Positions 1 to 13,900 of a DNA stretch of 64,000 bases are shown here, piece after piece. The notes under the pieces are model-generated. The model had not been told where the DNA came from. It searched no databases and was given only the letters and a program-made list of their open reading frames with translations. Made by a program: the position numbers and the translations under genes. Every line of letters starts with the position of its first letter. The stretch's first letter is position 1. The stretch spans positions 23,218,001 through 23,282,000 of the forward strand of contig NC_133006.1 in the NCBI RefSeq assembly GCF_048564905.1. Reading direction: 5' to 3'. The DNA is from Vicugna pacos. Taxonomy: Eukaryota > Chordata > Mammalia > Artiodactyla > Camelidae.

Positions 1-1251
1 CACTGAATTAACAATTCCTGCCCTTTAATCTGTGTCTATCTATTGTCTCGCTCTTTTCGTGGATGCCTACCTTTCCCTCACATTAAATGTTCATGCAGTT
101 CTTTCTTAAGTTACCTTAAGTTAACTTCCTTTCAATTTCCCAACCTTCCATTATTTTCCATTCCTTCTTTTTTTATTCCATATTTGTTCCTTCCCTATGA
201 CATTGGCTTTTTCTGTTTTCTAGAGACTTACAATAGGTTTCCTGAGAAGTTGGTGAGATGAAAGGCATTAGGTTGATAAGCACATTGTGTTTGTCTTTAT
301 GAAACACGTCCCAACACAGAAACTCTGTAACATATACCAAGTTGAAGGGACTATTGCTTTGCCAATGATATTTCCCCAAACATTTAGCAGTGACAGAAGG
401 TGTCTGTCATGTGAGTGATGTTTACCATCCATTGTCCTCTCAAATAAGACTTAATATCAGTCATCAGCTATTGTGAATTTGGGGCTTTTTTATCCACTGC
501 TTTTTAATATGTTATTGAAGCATTTCCAGGTTTAGCAATAATTTTACGTGATTCTCTTGGGAAAATTTTAATATACAATGATACTGCTTTTTCTATTTTT
601 GCATTTTCAATAATACAATTTTAATTGTGTCAAATTGAATTTCCTGATAAATAATGGTAGAAGGACTTCTAGTTCAGGAAAAGCTCTATTAAAATATATC
701 TCTAAAATATCAGTTTTCATTTTGCATGAGAGGCAATTACCTAATATGATGTTAAAGACTTTCATAATACAAAATAGTTTTTTTACGGCACTATAGTTGA
801 TTTTCAATACTGTAATTTTTTCACCAGTATAGCAAAATGATTCAGTGATATATACACGTATAATGAGTGGTGGGAATGTGTATTGGTGTAGACACTATGG
901 GAGACACTATGAAGGTTCCTTTAAAAACTGAAAATAGAGATAGCATAAGAGCTTGCAATCCACTCCTATGCTGAGTTATAGACTGTAACTGTGGTGATTA
1001 TAGACTTCACCATAGAAGTTCTCTTCATTTCATTTCCCACTTGAAAGTACTATTAGCTGATTATATCTTAAAAATGAATAATGAGAAACTAACTAAGAAT
1101 AAAAGTGATTAAACTTTTTCAAAAGATTACCTCTGGAACTAATGTTCCTACAATTCTCTCTCAGTGTAGTGAAATGATTCAGTTTATGCCTCTCTCTGTT
1201 TCTGGAGAACATCCTTGAGCAAAAGTGTGGGTTTCATCTCTCGGTTCTCAG

Positions 1252-1288
1252 AGTGTGTGTGTGTGTGTGTGTGTGTGGGTGTGTGCAC
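1252..1288 (+). repeat. (GT)n tract upstream of microexon 1
   Basis: This is a GT dinucleotide run with a few interruptions on the sense strand, so the pre-mRNA carries a UG repeat. Similar tracts precede nearly all class-X exons. Confidence 0.9.
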
Positions 1289-1460
1289 GAGCGCGCTCCT
1301 GTTTGTATGTACGTTTTCTATATGTGTGCTACTGTTTTGTGTATTTCTGGTTTTGAATAAGATTCAGTTTGATTTTAAATATAAATTTTAAAATAATTTT
1401 CAATTCTCTTTTTCTTTCTTTCTTGGATCTTTTCATAGATCTTTTCTTTTTGTTTTTCAG

Positions 1461-1481
1461 ATGAACTACGAAGACAATATG
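1461..1481 (+). CDS. Heptad microexon 1 (class X), DELRRQY
   Basis: This 21-bp exon has acceptor TTTTTCAG and donor GTAAAT. With the G of the previous exon it reads D-E-L-R-R-Q-Y, a charged heptad with a Leu at a coiled-coil core position. It has phase 1 at both ends. A (GT)n tract lies about 170 bp upstream. Confidence 0.65.
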
Positions 1482-4400
1482 GTAAATTTTTTTAATGCAC
1501 ATTGTTCCATACCTTTCTAACTATTTCTAACTTTTCCTACCTTTCTATCTATATAAAAGTTCCTGGCACATCCTTCTCCTCTTCCCTCTCCAATATTTTG
1601 GATAAGGACCACTCTCATATTAATGTCTTCCTTCTATATTTCCTATTTCACTCCCTAATTCTCCTTGTTTTTCACTGTATGCCTTTTATTTCTTTTTTTT
1701 TTTTTTTAGTTCTTCAGATACTTGCCCTGATTGATTATTATATTTGTAGAGATGTCTGGCATTAGGCGGGTCACTACATCACTTCCATTCTATATATGTT
1801 TTCTGGCAAATGACCACTGAGGTAGAATTTCCATCACCTTTCAACTTCTGGGGAGAATAACTATGCAACTGAAGGTGATCCAACTTAAGTGAAAAGAAGA
1901 CTCCAATTTGCCGAGTAAAATTTCTCAACCTTCTGATCTTTCAAGGACAATAAATTGACGTCATTCTTGGTCAAGTGTGAGCTCTAAACTAACTCTACAG
2001 CTCACCTGGATCATATTACCCAATAGTTCCCAAGTATACAAAAGTATTACCTAATATTTTGTGACCTCTTTTCTTTCAAAATTATTAGCTCTGCAAAATG
2101 TAATTTTTCTTAATGAGTTTAGAGGGACTTTACCTGCTAAGGGAAGGGCATTTCATTACATATCTATCATTAATAAATGATATTTCAAAATAAAATGTTA
2201 TTTCATTAATGTGAGAAGTGAAGTTTGGGGGAAAATTTTTAAAAGTTTTTCAGAAAACACTGATTTAAACAATAATTTTTTACCTCCTCTATCCTCTTGA
2301 GATTTTCCATCTACACTTTTGTTTCAGGAGAAATTCAGTTTAGCCATGTATCTCTTCACAGTTTATAGGAGGCTCAAAGTGGTGACTGTTCCATTAGCCC
2401 CTGCGCACAGAAGGGCCCTTTACTGTATGTTTTCTCATCACTTTTTAAGTATATCTTCGCTATATTCCTTTACGTTAGTATTTTATTTTGAACTAAACTA
2501 GAAGAGCCAACACAGCCCAATAGGAACTCCTATTCTACCTCCTCTTATGGAAAAGTTTCCAATCTTAGATCCTTTGCAAAATAGAAGTTATGGAATTAAA
2601 ACTACAATACTTCTCATTGGCTATATGGACTTCAAACTTTAAGGCTTGAAATCTCATAAATGTATGCTCATTTGAACCTAAGAGAAAACTAAGTAAATAT
2701 ATATTTTTGAAGCCCTCGCTTCCTCCCTTCCTGACATTATCATCTTACATGGAATGAGTTGCTGTTTTCTTATTTTCATTGACGGATTAGTGTGAAGAGG
2801 GAAAAGTCATGTCTCATAAGGTATTTCACTGTGTACTAGAGCATGCTTTCATTTGTTTCTTGTACCTTTGTCTTCAATATTCAATTTCCCTATGCCCAAA
2901 CAACACTGTACATAGAGCTTACGTGTTTGTCTTGCTATTTAGTCTTTCCAAAGGAAGTTTGCCTTCTCCATTGTTTTTTAATTTCTCCCATTATTACTTC
3001 TGTGATTCCTCTTCTTGATACTATCTAGGCAGATTTTTTTTGGTCAGTAAATGTTAGTAATAATACATTTCCATGATTTGCCTTTTCCAAGCTTGTGAAG
3101 TGTGAGTTTTCTCCAATATATTCTCGGTCCTTGATGTACAAATGCTTTCAAACTAACATTTGGTACTTAAACTCCATCTTTTCATGCGATTTTATTAAGA
3201 CATCCTTCAGTAGGCTTTAGCTACACTAGAATGTCGTATTACACGAAGTTATTTATTGCTCAGTTGAGTGAAATATGAATAGAATCATCCAGGAAAAGAT
3301 CCCTGAATCTCCTCTACAAGACTGGTTCATGATGTCAATTCAACATACATGTCTTCTTCAGACAATTTAGGTATTACAATAATGAAGTTGACTGCATACA
3401 TATATTAACAGGCAAAGAAGTATTACAGCTAATGAACTGAATAATAATAGCTCTAGTAATGTCAAAATAAAGGACATTTTAAAAATGTGCACTTCAGAAC
3501 TTTTATTATGATACTTTTCCTTAAATTAGATGATATTTATTTTTATTCCTATTCTCCTTTGGGAGAATGTTTTCTTGACAAAATCAGCTCTAATTCACTG
3601 TGTGTATGGTGTGTGTGTGCCCCTCTGTGTGCGTGTACCTGCATTCAGATAATTTAACTTTATATGTATATATTTTGTAACAACTTTGGTTTCCTGGTTT
3701 TCCATTTCCATATTACTGACATTAATCTTCCATTTTGTTTGTTTTTTTTTTAAAGAATCTGAGGGAAGAGATGACAAGTATCCTAAAAATTCTGATGACA
3801 GGATTCTGAAAAATGGTAAGTATTCTAAAAACTGTAGAATCCCTTTTTCACGGCTGATTTCTTGAGCCCTTAACATTCCCAGTACATAATCCGTATGTTT
3901 TCTTTGTCTTTCCCTTCTCCTGGATGTCGACCTTTACCTCTCCCAATGTTAGGTATGGACATCCCCATAAAATGTTCTCTCCATCTAGTCTCCACTTGTA
4001 CAATCCATTTCAAATCCTTATTTTTCCATCCTATATCATTTCTTTCCTGTTAACATTATCTTTGTATGTTTTTAGATACTTTTTATAGAATGTCTAAAAG
4101 GTTGATGAGATTATGGACATTAGTATAAAAGGCACTGGGTTCCACTCTGTTTAGCTTCCAGGAAACATCCCTAGTTAGGACCTCCGTTACTTTCCAATTT
4201 CAATGGCCCACATTTGTTTTGATAATACTTCTGCAAAGCTGCAGAGATCAGGGAAGATGCCTAAGAGGCTGGGTGAAGTTCACCTATTAATTTTCGCTTC
4301 AAAGCCTGTGTAAATTCTCCTCTCTCTCCTTCCTGAGGCACATTCCTCCACTGTGCTTGAATACATACCCTAGCACTCTTAGGTTTATCAATATTTCCAA

Positions 4401-7400
4401 TGGTGTTTTTGGAAGTTTTTCTTTCATCTTTTTCTTCTTTGTTTTTTGTTCTGCACTTTGAATGACACAATGAACACCTCAACAACCAGAAACCTGTTTG
4501 ATGTTTACAAAAGAAGTTTAAATAGCAGGAAATGTTCAATTGTTTCTCGCTCGGTCTCTCAATTCTCGTCTCTTGATGTGAAAGATAAGGAAATCATTGC
4601 CCTGGAAAGTTTCCAAAGAATTTTTTTTTAAACAATTGGATAATATTTTTAAATTTTAACCTCTTTTCATGACAGTTTTCAGTGATAAGCATTATTTTTA
4701 AAATAATAGAATTCAGGAATATATCAAATTAATGTATATAGCAGGATTTATAAGACTATCATTACAGGTAGCTTTGGGGAAGATGGGTGCCATTACTCTG
4801 TCCTTCCTCATTTCTTTCCAACTACCTCTCTTCTGAATGAGTTGGTGTTTGTTTTCTATGAGTCCTGAAAAACGACAAAGTTCCGATGCAAGACCAATGA
4901 TGTGTAGGACTTTTATCCCTGAGAGAGGGCGCCGATAGCTCTTAGGTATTACAATATGTATAGGTATTACGTGATATCATTTTCACTCTTACTCATTTTG
5001 ACACACAAGCATATATAGAATAGCAACAATATTTCCTCTTCCTGGTGAAATAACCTTTGAATCTCCTGGTTCCAGTGCTCAGAAATATGTGTCAGTTAGG
5101 GCCCCACAGAAATGTATTGCAGTGTTTGAAAATTTAAAACTCCTCTCTTCCAACATTCACTCCTCATTTTGAGGGAATTGTTTATTTATTTTTTTACTTA
5201 AACAGTAACTGTCCTGGTAGTAGCTCACAGTGAAAAAGAATATGAAAATGAATACATGTATATTCATGTATGACTGAAAAATTGTGCTGTACACCACAAA
5301 TTGACTCAACATTGAAAACTGTCTATAACTCAATAAAATAAAAAAAAAAGGGAAGTAACTGTGAGGAGAAGAAAGCAAATCTAGTTATTGTTTATCCCTG
5401 TGTATCTGGTCATGCTTTCACCGGTTATTGAAATCTTGTCTGCAATGCTCAATTGCCATCTTTTCCAAATGCAATTTACACATAATCTTGTATGATTTTG
5501 ACTCATCTATTCCCTTTTCAGTGGATGTTAGGCACATTAATTAGTTATACAGTGTTCCGCATTGGTACTTCTGTGTCTGGTCCTGTTGCGTCAATCTCTG
5601 TAGACATTTTCTTCCTCTCTAGTTAATGCCAGTAATCACATACCTCTGAAGCACCGTCATTTTCAGATGTGTAATGTTTGTCTGAGAGACGTACAAGCTC
5701 TGTAACTTAGAATTTGTGTCACTGGCATTGACTATTTCATTTCCCTTTGCCTCATGAGATTTAATTTACGTGCCCTTCATTTAGGCATGTGTTGAAATAG
5801 AAGCCCACAAATACAGGCATGTGTTGAAATAGAAGCCCACAAATACAGGGTGATGTGTTCATCGACTGACACAAAAGTGAAGAGAGAGACTCAGTACATG
5901 ACCATGTGTAATCTCTAGTAGGGGTTTCTAGTCTTCTAATTCAGTATTTTTATCCAGTCTATTGAACATAACTACCCTGAACCCTGAATAAACGTGGCAG
6001 CAGCCAAATAGTTTTTTATATTTTGCAAAATATATAATGAAGGCGTAACTAATATCAGACATATTTAAGAACTTTTTAAAAAGGTAACCTCCAGGACTAA
6101 CAGTCCTAAAATTGTCTCTCAATGTAGTGAAATCATTTAGTTGAAAAGTCCCTCTCCATTTCTGGAGAATATTCCTGTGCAAAGTAAGGGTTTGGTCACT
6201 GTGGATGTGTGAGTGTGTGTGTGTGTTTGTGTGAATATTTGCTCCTGTGACTATAGGCCATGTATGTTTTCTGGTTTTGTGTGTGTACCTGAGTACTAAT
6301 ACATTTAATTGTCAGTCCAAAATTTTCAATGAAATTGAATTCTGTTTGTTTTTCTTTCTTTTGATATTTACTTGGACTTTTCATTTTGTTTTTCAGATGT
6401 TTCTGGAAAACCAATTCGTAACAATTCTTGCATTCTTTGCCCCATAACCCTTTAAATGAGTTCTAACTTTCCTGCCTTTGTATCTGTATGCCACCAATTG
6501 GCTCATCCTACCTTTCTTCCCTCTCCAATTTTTGGATCTCACCTACAATATTAATTTCTTCCATACCTTCTTCCCCAATTCTATCAATTCCCTTTTATTC
6601 TTTTGTATTACATTTTCTTCTCTGTAACCATAAGGGTTTTTTCCTTCCTTCCTTCCAACTTTCTTACTGTCCTTCCATCTTTCTTTCCGTCCTTCTGTCT
6701 TGCCTGCCTTCCTTCCTTCCTTTCTCTCTCTCTTTGTTGCTTTCTCTCTCTCTGTCTCTCTCTCTTTCTTTTTTAGTGTTTCCATGGAATGGGCCTGATT
6801 TTCTTATTGTATTTGCAGAGATGAGGGTTAGTAGGCTGATCATGACATTGCTTCAGTCCTATGTATATATTTTATGCAGATGACCACAGAGATAGGATCT
6901 CTTTGAAATTTCTGATTCAAGTGACAATAATTATACAATTGATACCAACTAAATCTGCAGTGGAGCGAAAACACAAAATTTGCTGAGAATCTTTCCTCCA
7001 CCTTGTGCTCTTTCAAAAGCTAAACTTCAGATGTCGTTCCTTGGTCAAGTGTGAACTCTAAGCTGACTCTCCCATTCACCCTGATCCTATTACCCAGTTG
7101 TCCCCAGGTACACACATGTTTTACATCCCATTGTATGGCCTCATTTCTTTCCAAATTACTATTTCTGCAAACTGTAGATTTTCTGAATACCTTTAGAAGC
7201 ATTTCACCTGTTAACAGAAAGTTACCTGATAACATATTGTCATTAATAAAATGTTGTCTCAGTGATATGAAAAGTAATTCTGCTTGGGAAATTTTAAGAG
7301 TTCTTCAGAAAATACAAAAGTAAACGCTAAGTTTTAACTCAGTCTCCTCTTGATAGTTTTCATTTACGTTATTGTTTTGGGAGAAATTCAGTTCAGCCAT

Positions 7401-10400
7401 GTATCTCTCTACACTTTGCAGAGCCTACCAGTGGTGAATGCTCCATTACCCCATGTGTACAGAAGGGCCCTTTACTGTCTGTTTCCTCATCACTTTTCAA
7501 ATATGTCTCCCCTCTATTTCTTCACATCAGTGATTTATTCTGACAAAGGCTGAGCGACCCACACACGACATGATTGTATTTCTAACCCCAAAGGACTCCA
7601 ATTCTCCCTCCTCTTGTGGGGCCGTTTCAAATCGTACATCCTCTTGCACAAGGACTGTGTGGAATTAAAACTGCATGAATTCTCACTAGTGGGATGTATT
7701 TTGAAACCTTATGGTTCCAACTCTTATGAATGTGATTCCATTTGAACCCAAGAGAAAAACCAAGAAAGAGTTTCGCATGTTTAACCCCTCCCTACCTGGC
7801 TTGACTTGTTATTTCAAATGAATTTGAAGGGTTTTTTCTTCCTTTATTGATCGGTTAGTGTGTAGAGGAAAGAAGCATGTCTCATCAATATTTCACTGTG
7901 TACCCAAGCATGCTTTCACCTGTTTCGTATCATTTTTCTTCTGCACGCAACTTCCATCTTCCTCAACACCATCTGACATAGAACGTCCATGATTTATTTT
8001 ATTATTTAGTTTTCCCAAATGAAGCATGGCTACTGTATTTGTTACCCAATTTCCCCCTTATTAATTCTGTGATTTCTCATATTGAGACAATCTAAGCAGA
8101 CATTACTTTTGAGTCTACAAAATGTTAGTCATGATACATTTCTGCATCTTGCCACGTCCGGGCTTCTGAAGTGTGACTTTTCTCCCTTATACGCTCAGCC
8201 CTTTGATGCACCAACACTTGCACTGTCGTTCAGTACTTAAACCCTGTCTCTTCACGTCAGTTCATTAAGAACTGCTCCACTTTGGCTTTTGAGAAAACAG
8301 AAATTCCTGTTACAGATGTGTATGTATCCATGAGTTGACAAAACTGTGACTAGAATCATCTGGGAAACAAACCTGCATTTCTCTACAACACTGATACAAA
8401 ATGCTAACTTACTGTTCCTGGCTTCTACTAAGTCTTAGGTATTACAGTAATGAAGTAGGCTCCATCTATTTCGTCACACGTTAAGAGAGTATTAGAGTTC
8501 AATGCAAATACTAAGAGCGCTACTACATTCAATATAGGTGAAGAATATTTTTAAAAAGTAACTTTCAAAACTAGTATTTTAATAACCATCCTCCATTAAG
8601 AGAATACTTTTAAATATCACCCCTACTCTTCTTTGGGAGTATAGTCTCCTGACAAAATGAGCCCTCATCCACTGCACGTGTGTGTGTTTGTGCGTGTCTG
8701 TGTTTATCTGCATTCAGCTAGTTATCAATTCATTGTGAAGTTTGTCAAAAAATTTTGTTTCTTGGTTTTCCATTTCCATAGTATTGACCTTAATGTTTCC
8801 ATTTTATTTTTCTATAGAAATTCAGGAACGAAGTGGTACTTATTCTAAAAGTTGTAACTCACTACCTTCTTTCACACGACTGAAATACTAAGTTGTTTAT
8901 CGTGGTGCGGGAGGGTACAGGTCAAGTGGAAAATTGCATGCTTAGCATGCACAAGGCCCTGGCTTCAATTCTGAGTACCTCCTCTGAAAATAAATCAATA
9001 AACCTAATTACTTCTCCTCCCTTTCACCCACCCTCCTCACAAATATATGTATATATGTATAAATTGTTTATCTCCCTCTCCCTATTCTCAACTTTAGAGG
9101 TGAAAGACCAAGAATCCATTGCCTGGGAAGTTGCCAAAGAGATTTTCTTTTTCCTTGTACAACAGGATGTATTCCTTACATCTTTAATATCTTCAAATGG
9201 CAGTTTTCAGTGATAATGTTTATTCCAAAGATAATTCCATTCAGGAATAGATCAAATTAATACAAGTACACACTTGATATGACTACCGTTACAGGTAGAT
9301 GTTTGGACAGATCTGTCCCTTTACTGTGTTCTTCCTCATCTCTTTTCAAGCACCTCTCTTGTGAACGAGTGCGGGTTGGTGTTCTGTGTACCCTGATAAA
9401 GAAGTAAGGTCCAATGCCAGACCAATAATTGATGTGACTCTTACACCTGAGGGAGGCCTATACTACCTCTCTGCGTGATGTCATTTTCAATCACATTTTT
9501 GGGGACACACAGGCATACACAGAAGTGCAAAAATATTTTTTCTACTTGGTGAAATGAGCTTTGAATGTCATGGCTCCATTGCTCAGAAATGTGTGTCAGT
9601 TAGGACCCCACAGAAAAGAATGTCAGTGTTTGAAAAATTTAACCTCCTAGCTTTCCAACATTTTATCCACATTTAAGGGAATTCTTTGTTTTTTCACTTG
9701 ATCAGTAAGTGAGAGGACGAAAAGGCAAATCCTGTTAATGTTTGCCCCTGTGTATCTGGTCATGCTTTCATTTGTCATCGTCACCTTGTTCAGTGCCCAA
9801 CCACTGCCTTCAAACTCGGTATACACATAGTCTTGCAGGAATTGTCTTGTCTATTTGCTTTTCAGCGGATGTTTGCCACATTCATTAGCTATTCAGTTTT
9901 TCCCAGTGGTACTTCTGTGCTGTGTCCTGTGGTTGCAGTCTCTGCACACATTCTCTTCTTGTCCAGTTAATGCTAGTAACCAGCTACCTCTGAGTACTAT
10001 CATTTTTAGTGTGGCTGATGCGTAATGTGTTTGTCCAAGACGTGTTCATGTTCTGTGATTTAGAACTTGTATCACTGGTGTTGAATATTTCATGTACCTT
10101 CCTTACATGAGATTTAATTCAGATGAGCTTCCTTTTGCCTTGTGTTGAAATAGAAACCCACAAAAATTGGGTAGTATGTTCATTGACTAACATAAATGTG
10201 AATAGAGAGGTCCAGTACACGAGCACATGGAATCTCTAGAAGGGGGTTAGCCCTCTCATTCAGCGTTTGTGTCCTGTTTCTTGAACATAACTACCCTGAT
10301 CTCTGAACACATGTAGTAGCAGCCAAATAGCTTACAGTATCTGAGTAAATAATGAAAGCCTAACTAATGTCAAAATATTTAAGAACTTTTTACAAAGGTA

Positions 10401-10508
10401 ACCCCCAGGGCTAAAATTCTCCCTCAATGTAGTGTAATCACTCAGTTTAAGCCCCTGTCCATTTCTGGAGGATATCCTTGTGCAAGGTTAGGGTTTGATG
10501 AGTGTCGA

Positions 10509-10557
<49 letters not shown>

Positions 10558-10925
10558 TTTCTGTGTGTATGGCCTCCAGTGTTTATAAGTCTGCTCCATG
10601 TATTTTTTCCTTTGTTGTTTGTGTCTTTCTGAATACCGACAAATTTAATTGAAAATCCAAATTTCTTAATAAGATTGAATTTTTTTTCAATTTATATGGA
10701 TATTTTATTTTTCAGATGCTCATGGAAAAACTTTTGGTAAATTTTGTCACATTCTTTGCCTTATAATACTTGAAATTTTTTCTAACATTCCTTGGCCTTC
10801 TCTCTATATGCCATCAATTTGTTTATCCTTCCTCTATTCCCTGTCCAAGTTTTTGGATGTCAACTTCTCCCATATTAATTTCTTCCATCTGTTTATCTCT
10901 TATTTCATCACCTTCTCTTTCTTTC

Positions 10926-10984
<59 letters not shown>

Positions 10985-13900
10985 ATTACAAAGCTTCTGT
11001 TCTCTGTAACCACTAGGGGTTTTTTTTCTTGTTTTTTTATATCACCAGAAAAATGCTGCGATTAGATTATGGTATTTGTAAGGATGCAGTTTATTAAGTT
11101 GATCAAGACATTCCTTCCATCCTGCATGTACTTTCAGGCAAATAACCCCCAGATATAGAATATCTGTGACATGTCAATTTCAAGGGACAATAATTATGCA
11201 ACTGATGCCTACTATAAACTTCAGTGGAAGGAAAACTCCTAATTTGTTGAGTATATATTATCCACCTTGTGCCCTTGAAATGACTAACCTTTCAGATGTC
11301 ATTCCTCAGTCAAGCATAACCTCTATCCTAACTCTCCCATTCACCATGACCCTGTTGCCCAATTTTTCCCGGGTATACACATGTGTTATGTATAATTGTA
11401 CATCCTCTTTTTTTTCAAAATTACTGGCTCTGAAACCACAGATTTTCTTAGTATCTTTAGAAGGATTTCACCTGTTAACAGAAGGTCATCTGATAACATG
11501 TATCATTAATGAAATGTTATGTTAATGATATGAGAAATGATGTTTGTGGAAAATTTTAAGATTTCTTCAAAAAAAAACCACCAATCCAAACACTAAATTT
11601 TAACTCCTCTATCTTCTTGATATTTTTCACTTACACCTTAGTTTGAAGGGAAATGGGATTTAGTAACATCTCTTTACAGTTTGTAGGTGGCTAAAAGTGT
11701 CTACTGCTTCATTAACCCCATGTGTACAGAAAGGTCCCTTTACTGTGTTTCCTCATCATTTTTAAAATACATGTCTCCTATGTCTGTCATGTTAGTTTTT
11801 TATTCTGAAAAAGGTTTCTGGGTCAACAGAAGCCCAATGATGAATATTGTTTAACCCTGCAAAACTCCTATTCTACCTCCTCTGATGAGGCCGTTTCCAA
11901 TCTTAGACCCTTTAATGAAATGAAGTGAATGGAAATAAAACTACATTACTTCTCATTAATGAGATGAGCTTTGAACACCATAGTTTAATTTCTCATAAGC
12001 ATGGGTCCATTTGAACCCAAGAGAAAACTAAAGAAGTTTTTCACATTTTTGTCCTCATCCCTTCCTCACATTGTACCCTCATTTTGAATTGTTTCTTTCC
12101 TCCTTTTATTTTAACAATAAATGTGAAGAAAAAGATAAGTCATACTAATGTATTTCCCTGTTTAAAATCAATTCCTTCTCTTATTGAGCTTTCCTCTTAA
12201 ATCCCTACAATAACCTTTTTAACTCCAAAATATGCATATTTTACAAGATTTTCTATGGAATCTTACTTTTCTAACTGAAGGTGCCATCTGTATTTTTCAT
12301 TTATTTCTCTTCCAAATATTCGTCCTTGATTTGTTCTATTTTTACAATCTATGCAGATATTTCATTAGACACAAGTAAATTTTATTAATTGTTCCCCTCT
12401 CTAGTATTGGCATTTTCAGTGTAGCCAATGTGATGGTTTTGTCCAAGATAAAAGTCTTTTGACTTAGACCCCCTTCCCTGCCATTTAAGCCTTCATTTCT
12501 TTTCCTTTATGGGGTTTAACTGTGAAGTCCTTAATTTAGGCATTAGTTAAAATAGAAATTCACAAAACACTAGTTTATATTATCGATGGATAAAATGTTG
12601 CAAATAGAAGTTCCCACAAAAACTGACCCTGTGGTACCTCTAGAGCAGTGTTCAGGATCCTCTAGTTTAGTTATTCTTGCTTTTTTATGCCTCTTAGCTA
12701 CTGCAAAATCTTGATTTAATGATGATACACATTGATTAAATGCTACCAATTTATTAAGTCTTACAAAAAAAATGCCTATAGTCAAAGGGATTCAGAACAT
12801 TTTTAAAATGCAGCTAAGAAAACTACTAATCCTAATTTTTTTGCTCAACTCAGTGAAATCACTTATTTTGTGAGTATTTTCAGTTTTTGGAGAACACTCT
12901 GGATAAAACTGAGCTCTCAAGCATCGTATTTGTGTATGTGTGTGAGTACTGTATGTGTGACTCTATGCTGTGTGTTTGAACTGCATGTGGTTGCATTTAC
13001 AGTTATCTGCATCCTGATAGTTTTAATTTATAGATGAATTTTGCATTGCAATGAATTTTTGCTGTATTTCTCTTCAATTTTCAGAAGAATTTCAGAAAAA
13101 AATTTCATGAATTATCTCTGACATTTCTTTACTCTCAAAATATTTATAATTTTTTTATATTCTGTTATATTTAATATTTCCAGCTTTTTATCAATTTGTC
13201 GTTCTTTGGCCCCCACTTCTTTGAGATATCTACTACTGTTACTCAAATTTTTGATTACAGAGTTCACCCACATTTCTCTCCTCGTTATCCTTTTTTTTTT
13301 CTTTTCTTGTAGACTATTCTCTGAATTAAAGAGAGCAGCTTTCAGCCACTATTGGTGGGTTCATATTGTGTGCACATGTGTATATGTGTATGTGTTTATC
13401 TGCTTTCAATACATTATACATTGTTTAGGGATTTTTTTTAAAATTTGATTTCTGTTCATGTTTGTTTTCAATGGTCTTTAAATTAATCTTTCCATTTTAT
13501 TTTTCAGATGATCTTCAGGAAAAAACTGGTAAATTTCTGACAAGCTTCCATTCCAATAACTTCCAGTGTCTGCTTCCATGATACCTTTAACATTATGTTT
13601 TTGTTTGTTTGTTTGTTTTTTATCACTATGCTATTCATTGGCTCCCCTTCCTGGATGTCCATTCTTCTCTATCCAATTTTTGGATATGGACTTCTTTCTT
13701 ATTCCCTTCTCTCCACCTTCTTCCCGAATGTTCCATCAATTCCCTTTGCACCTTTTTTTATTCCATACCTTTCCTTCCCTATAACATTTGCTTTCTCTGT
13801 CGTCCAGAGATATGCCATACTAGCATTGTGAATTTGTGGGACAGAGGGGTTTGGACTAATGGGTTTCCACACTGTATATATATTCTGGAAAACATCCATA

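Noticed and set aside
6488-6883. 131-codon frame on the plus strand and its minus-strand partner at 6543-6785
   Set aside because: Both are produced by the CT/TTCC simple repeat and are low complexity (Ser/Leu or Lys/Glu/Arg runs).
8902-9060. A tRNA gene (A- and B-box-like motifs)
   Set aside because: The target-site duplication, tail and lack of a cloverleaf show a tRNA-derived SINE, not a tRNA gene.
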